Origin: M2408 sp040386975
GTDB taxonomy: Bacteria; Bacteroidota; Bacteroidia; Flavobacteriales_D; Crocinitomicaceae
NCBI GenBank assembly: GCA_040386975.1
Contig: JAZKEO010000034.1
Span: 1-64,000 of the forward strand
Direction: 5' to 3'
Length of the DNA stretch: 64,000 nt
Part shown: positions 16,414 through 25,359 of the stretch, piece after piece
How positions within the stretch are numbered: the stretch's first letter is position 1
How the letters are laid out: the number at the start of each line of letters is the position of its first letter
Position numbers and translations under genes: made by a program
The notes under the pieces: model-generated
What the model saw: the letters and a program-made list of their open reading frames with translations, nothing else
Told to the model about the DNA's origin: nothing
Database searches by the model: none

Positions 16414-19400
16414 ATGAAAATAGAAGAACCATACAAACCAATCAATAAAGTCCGAATTGTTACCGCTGCTTCACTTTTTGACGGTCACGATGCTGCAATC
16501 AATATTATGCGTCGTATCATTCAAGCGACAGGTTGTGAAGTGATTCACTTGGGTCACGACCGTTCTGTTGAAGAAGTAGTAAATTGTGCCATTCAGGAAG
16601 ATGCGCAAGCAATTGCGATGACATCTTACCAAGGTGGACACACGGAATATTTGAAATACATGTATGATCTTTTAAAGGAAAAAGGTGCTCCACAAATCAA
16701 AATTTTCGCTGGTGGTGGTGGTACAATTTTACCTTCTGAAATTGAAGAATTACAAGCTTACGGAATCACACGAATTTATCATCCTGACGATGGTCGCTCG
16801 ATGGGACTACAAGGAATGATTAACGATTTGGTGCGACAAGCAGATTTCCCAGTTGGCAATAACATGAATGGAGAAATCAAACATGTTAAAGCAAAAAATG
16901 TTCCTTCGATTGCTCGTATTATTTCTGCTGCAGAGAATTTCGCTGAAGAATCAAAAAGCATTTTAGCCGAAATTGATGTGATGGCAAAAGCCGTTTCTGT
17001 TCCCGTTTTAGGAATTACAGGAACTGGTGGAGCAGGAAAATCTTCTTTGGTAGATGAATTAGTTCGTCGTTTTTTAATTGATTTTCCTGAAAAACAAATC
17101 GCTGTTGTTTCTGTCGATCCATCAAAAAGAAAAACGGGTGGAGCTTTACTTGGAGATAGAATCCGAATGAATTCTATCAAAAGTGATCGCGTATACATGC
17201 GTTCTTTGGCAACTCGTCAATCAAACTTAGCTTTATCAAAACACGTTTCCGAAGCAATTAATGTTTTGAAAGCTGCTGAATACGATTTAATTATTTTGGA
17301 AACTTCGGGAATTGGTCAATCAGATACGGAAATCATCGAACATTCTGATGTTTCTTTGTATGTAATGACGCCAGAATACGGTGCTGCAACACAATTAGAG
17401 AAAATCGATATGTTGGATTTTGCCGACGTTATCGCTTTAAATAAATTTGACAAACGTGGTGCTTTAGATGCTTTGCGTGATGTTAGAAAACAATTTCAAC
17501 GCAACCACAATTTGTGGGACAAAGCTGTTGATTCCATGCCTGTTTACGGCACAATTGCTTCTCAGTTCAACGATCCGGGAATGAATTCACTTTACAAAGT
17601 GATTATGGATAAGGTTGTTGAGAAAACTGGAGCAAATTTACCTTCGACTTTCGAAATTACACAAGAAATGTCGGAGAAAATTTATGTTATTCCACCAGAA
17701 AGAACACGTTATTTATCAGAAATCTCTGAAAACAACCGTGCTTTTGACAAATGGGTTGACCAACAAGTTGAAGTTGCGAATAAATTACAAGGTTTAAGTT
17801 CTTCCATCGAGACTTTAAGAAGTTCAACTATTGAAGACAAAGACCGTTTAATTAAGGTTTTACAAGAAACTTTAGAACAAGTAAAATTAGACTTTGACCC
17901 AAAAAATTGGGACATTCTTCAAAAATGGGAAGAAAAGAAACAATTGTACAAAAACCCAACTTTTGAGTTCAAAGTACGTGATAAAGTCTTGAAATTAGAC
18001 ACGCACACTGAATCACTCTCACACCTACAAATTCCGAAAGTAGCTACTCCAAAATACACTTCTTGGGGAGATATTTTGAAATGGAATTTACAAGAAAATG
18101 TACCAGGTGAATTCCCTTACACATCGGGTTTATTCCCATTCAAACGTNNNNNNNNNNCGTATGTTTGCTGGAGAAGGTGGACCTGAAAGAACAAACAAAC
18201 GTTTCCACTACGTAAGTTTGGGAATGCCTGCAAAACGACTTTCAACTGCTTTTGACTCTGTAACTTTATACGGAAACGATCCAGATTTGCGTCCAGACAT
18301 TTACGGTAAAATTGGAAACTCTGGTGTTTCGATTTGCTGTTTGGATGATGCAAAAAAATTATATTCCGGATTTGATTTATCTCATCCAATGACTTCTGTT
18401 TCGATGACAATTAATGGTCCAGCGCCGATGTTGTTAGGTTTTTTCATGAATGCGGCAATCGACCAAAATTGTGAGAAATACATCAAAACGGAAGGTTTAG
18501 AAAAAGAAATTGAAGCAAAAATTGCAGCTATTTACAAGCAAAAAGGAGTTACACGTCCATCCTACCAAGGTGATTTGCCGCAAGGAAACAATGGTTTGGG
18601 CTTGATGTTGCTAGGAGTTACTGGTGATCAAGTTTTACCAGCTGATGTTTACAACAAAATCAAAGCGGAAACTTTAACGCAAGTTCGTGGAACGGTTCAA
18701 GCGGATATTCTGAAAGAAGATCAAGCACAAAATACCTGTATTTTCTCAACAGAATTTGCTTTGCGTTTGATGGGTGACGTGCAACAATATTTCATTGACA
18801 AAGGAGTTCGCAACTTCTACTCAGTTTCGATTTCGGGTTACCACATTGCGGAAGCGGGTGCAAATCCAATTTCTCAGTTAGCATTTACTTTAGCAAACGG
18901 ATTCACATATGTAGAATATTACATGAGTCGCGGCATGAGCATCAACGATTTTGGACCCAATTTATCTTTCTTTTTCTCCAACGGAATCGATCCAGAATAC
19001 GCCGTAATTGGTCGTGTAGCGAGAAGAATTTGGGCAAAAGCAATGGCGAAAAAATATGGAGCTAATCCACGTGCACAAATGTTGAAATACCACATTCAAA
19101 CTTCTGGTCGTTCACTTCACGCTCAAGAAATTGATTTCAATGATATTCGTACGACTTTACAAGCTTTGTACGCGATTTACGATAACTGTAACTCTTTACA
19201 CACAAATGCTTATGATGAAGCGATTACAACACCAACAGAAGAATCTGTGCGTCGCGCAATGGCTATTCAGTTGATTATCAACCGCGAATTAGGTTTAGCG
19301 AAAAACGAAAATCCACTTCAAGGTTCGTTTATCATTGAAGAATTGACGGATTTGGTGGAAGAAGCTGTTTTAACAGAATTTGACCGCATCACAGAACGCG

Positions 19401-19786
19401 GTGGAGTTTTGGGAGCAATGGAAACGATGTACCAACGTTCAAAAATTCAAGAAGAATCTTTGTATTACGAAACCTTGAAACACACAGGAGAATTCCCAAT
19501 TATTGGTGTAAATACTTTCTTGAGTTCAAAAGGTTCGCCAACAGTTCTACCAAAAGAAGTGATTCGTGCCACAGAAGAGGAAAAGCAATACCAAATTGAT
19601 ATGTTAAGCAACTTGCACCAAGCAAATGGCGAACAAGCAAAAGCAGGAATCAAAAACGTGCAATTGGCTGCTATTCAGAATAGAAATATGTTTGAGCAAT
19701 TAATGGAAACGTGTAAATATTCAAGTTTGGGTGAGATTACGAAGGCGCTTTTTGAAGTTGGTGGGCAGTATAGACGTAATATGTAA
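16414..19786 (+). CDS. icmF: Fused B12-dependent acyl-CoA mutase (IcmF), split by an assembly gap
   Basis: Isobutyryl-CoA mutase fused to its G-protein chaperone. Order: B12-binding domain with LFDGHDAAIN (D23, H25 as the lower cobalt ligand); MeaB-like GTPase with GTGGAGKSS (203-211); linker; and the adenosylcobalamin mutase TIM barrel. The catalytic half resumes with RMFAGEGGPERTNKRFHY and includes STAFDSVTLYG and SISGYHIAEAGANP. A run of 10 Ns at 18148-18157 puts the two halves in different frames. Known IcmFs have about six residues between FPFKR and RMFAGEGG, so the true missing piece is probably 18 nt in frame and the gene intact at about 1126 residues, the family's normal length. Stand-alone transcription unit. 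The exact acyl-CoA (isobutyryl, isovaleryl or pivalyl) cannot be told. Confidence 0.93.
18148..18157. other. Assembly gap of 10 N
   Basis: Ten N bases lie between FPFKR and RMFAGEGG codons of icmF. The length is a placeholder: 10 is not a multiple of 3, and about 18 nt are expected from family alignment knowledge. Confidence 0.97.
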
Positions 19787-19973
19787 AAATAATTTCAAGT
19801 CGAATATACTTAACTTATCAAAGTAAATTAGGAAACTGTTATTTTGAGCATAAATTAAGATCTATCTAAATACAATAATTGCTTACATCAAGCTTTAGAA
19901 AGAAAAGCTGAAAATTTAAAATAAAAAATCTAATTTGACCCTAAAAATTGAAAAAGACCTTAAAAGCTAATAA

Positions 19974-21014
19974 ATGATTTTAAAGAAACAAATAACTTTT
20001 TTAAAAGAATTACTTAAACGAAACTGGAACGACCCTGTGTGGAGTAAAGTGATTTCAGCTGGGATATTGGCTACTTTAGGACTATTTGGGACTTTCTTAT
20101 ACGCGTTTTTCAGAAGTCTATATCTGCATGTTTCATTTAAATCAATTTTTCATGAAATCAATAATTACTTTTTATCTTCAACAAAGGTTAATAATATTAT
20201 ATTATGGGTTTTTATTTTAATTTCAATCATAATTACATACTCATTTTTTAAAAATCTTAAAAAAAAAATTCAATTAGGAAATAAAGCAGATAAAAATTCA
20301 ACTCAAAAATTGGAAAAACCATTAGCCAGAATGTCTTCTACTGCATTTTTTAGCCATCGTTTATCAGAAGCATTCCCTGGGCAAAGAGACCTTCAATGGT
20401 ATGAACCCAAAGAAGCTGTAAATCGATTTAAAATATTTTTCAAAAATCCTATAAGTTTTAAACCCGATCAAGGAAGTTATGATATTTCTAGTGATCCAGT
20501 TTGGTGGTTCCGTGCTGGCTCCGCATTAAACATTACTAATTTCAAAGTTATTTCTAAAACTAAAGTTATTATTGAAAATCAAGAATTAGAATTAAAAAAA
20601 GTTGCTGTTTATGTAAGTAGATTTTACAAAAAAAGTTTCATCTACCTTGAAGCCAAGGCTGAAGAACCTGTTGGGATTTATAAATATCCAGAAAATCATT
20701 TTAAAAAATTTTCTGAGGACTATGGTTATTATACAGAAGAATATGGTTTATTAGGTAAAAAAATAATGACAAGACAAGAATATGATGACAAAGCAATGTT
20801 TGTCAATGGAATCCGTATTGACGCAAGTAATGCCGAATTGAGAGAAAGATGTTTAACTGATTACAATATGATTATAGCTGCAAAAAATTCGCCATTTAAT
20901 TCTAATAAATTTGACAGGGAATCGGGTTCCTACTTTAATGACATACTTAAAGGGCAAAATACCATTGAAAATTTTATTGAATATTTAAAAGTATTTGAAA
21001 CTGAAACAAATTAA
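19974..21014 (+). CDS. Two-TM membrane protein with unknown cytoplasmic domain
   Basis: 346 residues. The N terminus, LKELLKRNWNDPVWSKVISAGILA, followed by a helix, and a second helix at about 76-92 (IILWVFILISIIITYSFF), form a two-helix anchor. I recognise this DPVWSKVI anchor as recurrent in otherwise unrelated bacterial accessory proteins. Residues ~120-346 form a soluble domain with SHRLSEAFPGQRDLQWY, DPVWWFRAGSALNI, EEPVGIYKYPE, YTEEYGL, TRQEYDDKAMFVNG and IIAAKNSPFNSNKFD. I cannot assign it to a named family. It is placed next to a toxin-antitoxin pair and its base composition is more AT-rich than icmF. A role in defence or stress is speculative. Confidence 0.75.
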   Translation: MILKKQITFLKELLKRNWNDPVWSKVISAGILATLGLFGTFLYAFFRSLYLHVSFKSIFHEINNYFLSSTKVNNIILWVFILISIIITYSFFKNLKKKIQLGNKADKNSTQKLEKPLARMSSTAFFSHRLSEAFPGQRDLQWYEPKEAVNRFKIFFKNPISFKPDQGSYDISSDPVWWFRAGSALNITNFKVISKTKVIIENQELELKKVAVYVSRFYKKSFIYLEAKAEEPVGIYKYPENHFKKFSEDYGYYTEEYGLLGKKIMTRQEYDDKAMFVNGIRIDASNAELRERCLTDYNMIIAAKNSPFNSNKFDRESGSYFNDILKGQNTIENFIEYLKVFETETN

Positions 21015-21189
21015 AGACATTATCACAATTAAAAATTTTAAGCAGGTCTAAATCTACATACAAATTTCTGCTGTGATAGATTTGTAAAACATCCAGCTTC
21101 CAAGCATATGCTCCGCAGTGATTTTCCACTGTGATGAATTTGCAACCCTTCACAAATTAGAATTCCAAATTTTCACTCCACTTTAAATG

Positions 21190-21231
21190 CCATTAAAATA
21201 CCTTAATTTTGTGTAAAACAAGAAGTCATGA
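21190..21231 (+). repeat. Direct repeat, copy 1: duplicated promoter and start region
   Basis: This 42-nt segment matches 21396-21437 at 39 of 42 positions. It contains the -7 box TAATTTTG (21204-21211) and ends in an ATG. Copy 2 is the promoter and start of the antitoxin gene; copy 1 drives only a 15-codon relic. Confidence 0.85.
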
Positions 21232-21275
21232 ATGCACGAAGGGTTTATTTACTTTTTGTCTTCATACTTACTTAG
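21228..21275 (+). pseudogene. 15-codon relic ORF behind the duplicated promoter
   Basis: ATG at 21228 reads MNARRVYLLFVFILT and then stops. The ORF is preceded by a near-perfect copy of the toxin-antitoxin promoter. It looks like the stub of a decayed gene, or a region where a promoter duplication captured non-coding DNA. It is too short to assign. The rest of 21015-21433 holds no gene; it has short GATTTGCAA/GATTTGTAA-type words near 21070-21150 and 21335-21355. Confidence 0.4.
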
Positions 21276-21395
21276 GATAGATTATTTATTGACAGTATTT
21301 TAAAATAAGATTGTAACCATAAGTATTACCCCGCTCAGCTGGATTTGCAATCCTGCTGTTTATTTTATATACCAATTTTCAATTATTTTGAAATT

Positions 21396-21437
21396 CCATT
21401 AAAATATCTTAATTTTGTGTAAAACAAGATGCCATGA
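21396..21437 (+). promoter_or_regulatory. Direct repeat, copy 2: promoter of the YafQ-type toxin-antitoxin operon
   Basis: -7 box TAATTTTG at 21410-21417, 17 nt before the antitoxin ATG at 21434. The whole segment is duplicated at 21190-21231, suggesting that an operator is included. Confidence 0.6.
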
Positions 21438-21637
21438 CAACAATAACCTTAAGAATCAACGAAAGAACTAAAATGGGAAAAATCATTTTAGATTTGATAA
21501 AATTGAGTTCTTCTGAAAAAAAAGGAGTTGAGGTATTGCATGTGCCAAATGAAGAGACTTTAGAAGCCATAAAAGAAGCTGAGGAAGGAAAGACTACAAA
21601 AACGACTTTGTCTGAATTTAGAAAACAGCTTTATTAA
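21434..21637 (+). CDS. Antitoxin of a YafQ-type toxin-antitoxin pair
   Basis: 67 residues. An N-terminal strand-helix part (MTTITLRINERTKMGKIILDLIK) suits dimerisation or DNA binding. A charged tail (EETLEAIKEAEEGKTTKTTLSEFRKQL) is typical of the toxin-wrapping segment of type II antitoxins; the TLEAI.EAE.GK.....S..EF text is common in antitoxins paired with RelE/YafQ toxins. The stop overlaps the toxin ATG by 1 nt. Autoregulation through the duplicated upstream region is expected for the family but not demonstrated. Confidence 0.8.
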   Translation: MTTITLRINERTKMGKIILDLIKLSSSEKKGVEVLHVPNEETLEAIKEAEEGKTTKTTLSEFRKQLY

Positions 21638-21909
21638 TGTATCAATTTGAACTTACTAATAAATTCAAGAAAGACCTCAAACTTGCACAAAAAAGAGGTT
21701 TGAAAATGGAAAATTTAGATATTGTTGTAACACAATTGGTTGAAAACGGAAAAATAGATTCAAAATACAAACCCCATTTACTTAAAGGGAGTTTCAAAGG
21801 CTATTGGGAATGTCATATTCAACCAGATTGGTTATTAATTTGGAAGCAAGATGATGTGATTAAATTAGTAACTCTAACACGAACAGGTTCTCACTCTGAT
21901 TTGTTTTAA
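21637..21909 (+). CDS. YafQ family mRNA interferase toxin
   Basis: 90 residues, full length for YafQ (RelE/ParE superfamily). These toxins cleave mRNA in the ribosomal A site. All residues associated with catalysis in E. coli YafQ have counterparts here: H47, H60, D64, W65 (CHIQPDWLLIW), H86 and F90 (RTGSHSDLF). The toxin is therefore probably active. It is translated from a TAATG overlap with the antitoxin. Confidence 0.92.
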   Translation: MYQFELTNKFKKDLKLAQKRGLKMENLDIVVTQLVENGKIDSKYKPHLLKGSFKGYWECHIQPDWLLIWKQDDVIKLVTLTRTGSHSDLF

Positions 21910-21945
21910 ATTTAAATTCTATTTAATTCTAAAAATAGATTCTCT

Positions 21946-23616
21946 TTACTTTCCTCTCCTCCTCAACCTCCTCAAATTAAAACGTTTAATCCTTTCTTGA
22001 ATTTTCTTATCCACCAAGGTGTTTTTAACTCCTTCAAGTACTCCGTTGAATAAAAGTGCAATGTGACTTTGGTGTTTTTCTCGTTTTAGATAATAAGAAT
22101 ATCTTTCGGGAGCTTCGTTCTTTTTTCTTGGATTGTTATTTTGTAAGATTAAATTCCCAAAAAAGGAAGCTAATTTTGCAGTTTTCTTTTTTCCTTTTCT
22201 TGAAATTTTTTCAGATTTTATTTTGAGGTCTTTGTAGGTAAAAACAAGCGAACCATTGTTCTCATATTTAGTGCATTTACCAGAAAAAATGATGGATTGA
22301 ATACTTCCATCAACAAATTGAATTCCGGAATAACTCGACATGATGGGATTGAATTTTTGGAAAGACATGTGTCCAACAGAACCAGAATAATAGTGTTTTG
22401 AATCAAAAACATTCGGGAAAACAACTTTTAGATTAAACAAAGCACGATCCATTATTTTTCCATTTCCATTTAAAATCATTGTATCATGACTTCCAATAAA
22501 TGTATTTATATTACTTAGAATAGCATTCATTTCACTTAAATAAATAATTACAGGAGATTTTGTTTTATAATGGATTATTTCAAAATTTAAGCTTGAATTT
22601 GTAATTTTTAAAGTATCTATTTTCAAGAAAAAAGGTAAAGTTGTTAGCATTTCTTGAATCAACAATTGTTCTCTGTTTTTATTTAATTGCCTATTTTTAT
22701 TTTTAAATAAATCTAATTCCACTTTATCTAACTTGATTGAATGTAGAACGATTGAATTTTGCAAAACAAGATCTTTAATATTATAACCTTCGACTAAAAA
22801 CGATCCTATTTTAACATCTGAAATAACTTTGGAATAGCGAAACAAACGACTGATTTCAATTTTTGATTTTAGTGTTTTTTCAGAAATATTTTTAGCCGAA
22901 ATTAATTTATGTTTATCGTCCAAAACCAAAGAATCCATTTTAAAAAAATAATTGGACTTATAGGGCAAATAAAGTGCTTTGGAAATAGAAAACGAAAAAT
23001 TATTTTTCGGCTTTAAAGTATAAGCTAACTTTTTTAAATTGCTCACTTTGAGTTCAATATTTTCAACTTTTGAATTGATGTTCAATCCTAAGAAAGTTGT
23101 GTCAGTTAAATCATTGTAGTGCGAACAGGCCAAAGTTCCATTTTCAATATTTATTTTTTTAACAGACAGAAAACTGATCGTCTTTTTCTTCTTTTTAAGC
23201 CCTTTTTGTTTTTTGACAATGCTCGTAGAATCAAAAATAATTAATTTTAAATGTGGCTTTTTTAGATCTATACTTTTTAAATCTAAATCATCAGTAAAAA
23301 ACATTTTGCGAATGGAAATATTTTTAAGTTCCAATTTATCTGATTTAAAAAATAAAGTTGGGAATTTCTCATTTAACACATGTCTGCTAGTATCAGATTC
23401 AAAACTCGGCTTATTGATTGAAATACTTAAGCCATTCCAATCAATGGAAGTTTCAAAGGATTCGTATTTGAGTGAATAATACTTATCAAAGGTGCGATCT
23501 AGCTCTTTCGTTAACCTGTGTACTAAAACACCTTTTAAAAAAAAGACAATAAAAATTATAGCAGCAACAATTAAGATGACTAAAACAATTAAAAACCTTT
23601 TGATGAACTTTTTGAT
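21946..23616 (-). CDS. AsmA-like membrane-anchored protein; apparent ATC start
   Basis: About 556 residues if read from ATC at 23614-23616. No ATG, GTG or TTG exists in frame before a GTG at 23379, yet the upstream frame is open to a stop at 23620-23622. It encodes KKFIKRFLIVLVILIVAAIIF, an ideal N-terminal TM anchor that the GTG start would remove. The rest is a long beta-rich periplasmic region with the alternating pattern of AsmA/DUF748-type proteins (LELKNISI, LKSIDLKKPHLKLIIFDS, VKKINIENGTL, NGNGKIMDRALFNLKVVFP), ending in a very basic tail. It may serve in lipid transport or outer-membrane biogenesis, by family analogy. Confidence 0.7.
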   Translation of the reverse strand: MKKFIKRFLIVLVILIVAAIIFIVFFLKGVLVHRLTKELDRTFDKYYSLKYESFETSIDWNGLSISINKPSFESDTSRHVLNEKFPTLFFKSDKLELKNISIRKMFFTDDLDLKSIDLKKPHLKLIIFDSTSIVKKQKGLKKKKKTISFLSVKKINIENGTLACSHYNDLTDTTFLGLNINSKVENIELKVSNLKKLAYTLKPKNNFSFSISKALYLPYKSNYFFKMDSLVLDDKHKLISAKNISEKTLKSKIEISRLFRYSKVISDVKIGSFLVEGYNIKDLVLQNSIVLHSIKLDKVELDLFKNKNRQLNKNREQLLIQEMLTTLPFFLKIDTLKITNSSLNFEIIHYKTKSPVIIYLSEMNAILSNINTFIGSHDTMILNGNGKIMDRALFNLKVVFPNVFDSKHYYSGSVGHMSFQKFNPIMSSYSGIQFVDGSIQSIIFSGKCTKYENNGSLVFTYKDLKIKSEKISRKGKKKTAKLASFFGNLILQNNNPRKKNEAPERYSYYLKREKHQSHIALLFNGVLEGVKNTLVDKKIQERIKRFNLRRLRRRGK

Positions 23617-23879
23617 AAATCAGCTATTTAAAACAATTTCATAATTGAAATTATTTTGTTGAAGTTACGCATTTTAATAGACAAAAACTACTTTATTTTC
23701 AGTTTTAACACTAAATTAAAGCAATTCAAAAAAACAGGTAAAAGTTGTAAATTACTCTTAGATTTATGTAACATTTATACTTAATTAAAGTGCTATTTTT
23801 CATCCTAAATTATCAACCGACATAAAAAACTGAAAAAATAAAATATTTCAAAAAAACTTGCAAATTAAAATATTTGTTT

Positions 23880-23905
23880 TAACTTTGTATTTCAAAGTAC
23901 TTTTA
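23880..23905 (+). promoter_or_regulatory. Operator/promoter, copy 1, of the winged-helix regulator operon
   Basis: The -7 box TAACTTTG (23880-23887) is embedded in an imperfect palindrome ACTTTG-TATTT-CAAAGT (23882-23898) followed by ACTTTTA. A TTG lies 19 nt upstream of the -7 box. The same 24 nt recur at 24866-24889 with one difference. Confidence 0.65.
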
Positions 23906-23906
23906 T

Positions 23907-24542
23907 ATGTCAACATCAAAAGAACAATTAGAAGCAATACAAGACATTCGCAAAATGATGCAAGAATCATCTAAGTTTTTGTCTTTGAGCGGTTTTTCAG
24001 GAGTATTTGCTGGAATTTTTGCCCTTTGTGGAGCTTGGATTGGCAAAATGCAATTTGATTTGTATTTTAAAGATGAAAACTTAATGTTTGGCTTACAGTC
24101 AAGTGAAGAAAACTTGATGCTTCTCATATTTTCAATCTGTGTAATTGTTTTACTGGCTTCTATTTCCGTAGCGTTTTATTTTTCAAAGAGAAAAGCAAAC
24201 AAAAGTGGAGCAAAGTTATTTGACAAAACAACAGGTAAATTACTATTCAACATGGCAATTCCACTTTTAGCTGGAGGGATTTTTTGTTTGGCTATACTCT
24301 ATCACGGTGGAACTTTTGTTTTTTTAGTCGCACCAACAATGTTGATCTTTTACGGTTTAGCATTGTTGAACGGAAGTAAATACACCTATCACGAAATCAA
24401 AATATTGGGCTTACTTGAAATTAGTTTGGGAATAGTTGCTTTGTTCTTACTTGGAAAAGGATTGTTGTTTTGGACGCTTGGTTTTGGCTTGCTGCACATC
24501 ATATATGGGACTTTGGTTTGGTACAAACACGAACGTAAATAA
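23907..24542 (+). CDS. Polytopic membrane protein, partner of a winged-helix regulator
   Basis: 211 residues with about six hydrophobic helices. The N terminus (SKEQLEAIQDIRKMMQESSKFLSLSGFSGVFAGIFAL) is a known conserved opening of membrane proteins that in Bacteroidota precede a small winged-helix regulator. Function is unknown; a sensor or sequestering role for the regulator is a guess from coupling. The stop overlaps the regulator ATG by 1 nt. The promoter carries the palindromic operator. Confidence 0.78.
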   Translation: MSTSKEQLEAIQDIRKMMQESSKFLSLSGFSGVFAGIFALCGAWIGKMQFDLYFKDENLMFGLQSSEENLMLLIFSICVIVLLASISVAFYFSKRKANKSGAKLFDKTTGKLLFNMAIPLLAGGIFCLAILYHGGTFVFLVAPTMLIFYGLALLNGSKYTYHEIKILGLLEISLGIVALFLLGKGLLFWTLGFGLLHIIYGTLVWYKHERK

Positions 24543-24847
24543 TGGCTCAACTGTCTGACATATATAAGCTGAATAAGGCATTTGAGAATCGGATTCGACT
24601 TGGGATCATGAGTGTTTTGATGGTCAACGATAGCGTCGATTTCAACCGTATGAAAGAACTTTTGCAAGCAACTGACGGAAATATCGCAAGTCATGTTAGT
24701 GCTTTAGAAAAAGAAGCTTTTATACATGTTAAAAAAGAATTTATAGGCAAAAAACCCCTTACAACGTATTCTGCAACAAAATTGGGAGTCAAAGCTTTTG
24801 AAGATCATTTAAATGCACTTGAAAAAATTATAAGAATGAATCAATAA
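24542..24847 (+). CDS. Winged-helix transcriptional regulator (HTH_34 type)
   Basis: 101 residues. A single winged helix-turn-helix domain: FENRIRLGIMSVLMVNDSVDFNRMKELLQATDGNIASHVSALEKE has the recognition helix (DGNIASHVSALEK), then the wing FIGKKPLTTYSATKLGVKAFEDHL. This is the pattern of PF13601-like regulators. The small size and lack of an effector domain suggest dimeric DNA binding. Identical palindromes before its own operon and before the next operon are the likely binding sites. Confidence 0.88.
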   Translation: MAQLSDIYKLNKAFENRIRLGIMSVLMVNDSVDFNRMKELLQATDGNIASHVSALEKEAFIHVKKEFIGKKPLTTYSATKLGVKAFEDHLNALEKIIRMNQ

Positions 24848-24865
24848 CTATTTTTTTAATCAAAT

Positions 24866-24889
24866 ACTTTGAATTTCAAAGTACTTTTA
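24866..24889 (+). promoter_or_regulatory. Operator/promoter, copy 2, of the DUF4173 membrane operon
   Basis: Palindrome ACTTTG-AATTT-CAAAGT (24866-24882) followed by ACTTTTA. It matches copy 1 at 23 of 24 positions, overlaps a TACTTTG promoter-like box, and lies 12 nt before the ATG at 24901. Confidence 0.65.
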
Positions 24890-24900
24890 AAATATAAAAA

Positions 24901-25359
24901 ATGAAAACAAAAAGGAAAATAAATTTACTTCTAACAAGCTTTATCATCTTATTGATTTTAAGTGGAATTACTGCGTTTCCAATCAAGTCAGAAATTGAAT
25001 TTTTGTACAAAATAAAAGATTCTTTCCCCGAATTTATTTCTCTTTGGATTAGTCAATTGAATGTAATAATCCAAAACACACCAAATGTAGTTTTATACGG
25101 AACTGATTGGTTAGCTTTTGCACACATAATAATTGCTTTGTTTTTTATTCCATTATTCAAAAACCCTATTCAGCATCAAATAAACCTAAAAATCGGCATG
25201 CTGGCTTGCATTTTCGTTTTCCCCTTAGCTTTTATCTGTGGACCAATCAGAGGAATTCCATTTTTTCATCAAATCATTGATTGTTCTTTTGGAATTATTG
25301 GTTTTGCATTTTTATACTACATCAATTCTTTAATTAATACCTTGAAAAATGAAAAGTAA
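24901..25359 (+). CDS. Four-helix membrane protein, unknown function
   Basis: 152 residues. Hydrophobic helices lie at about 8-26, 70-86, 99-112 and 125-145. GTDWLAFAHIIIALFF and CGPIRGIPFFHQIIDCSFGIIGF are recognisable blocks seen in uncharacterised Bacteroidota membrane proteins. First gene of a three-gene overlapping operon; the next gene starts 11 nt before its stop. Probably under the winged-helix regulator. Confidence 0.75.
   Translation: MKTKRKINLLLTSFIILLILSGITAFPIKSEIEFLYKIKDSFPEFISLWISQLNVIIQNTPNVVLYGTDWLAFAHIIIALFFIPLFKNPIQHQINLKIGMLACIFVFPLAFICGPIRGIPFFHQIIDCSFGIIGFAFLYYINSLINTLKNEK

Noticed and set aside
18098..18410. A separate gene start at 18098 and a minus-strand ORF through the N run
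   Set aside because: Both are artefacts of translating Ns; the mutase domain reads continuously once the gap is treated as in-frame missing sequence.
21377..23379. GTG at 23379 as the true start of the AsmA-like gene
   Set aside because: It would discard an open upstream frame encoding a textbook N-terminal membrane anchor, so the longer form with an ATC start was preferred.
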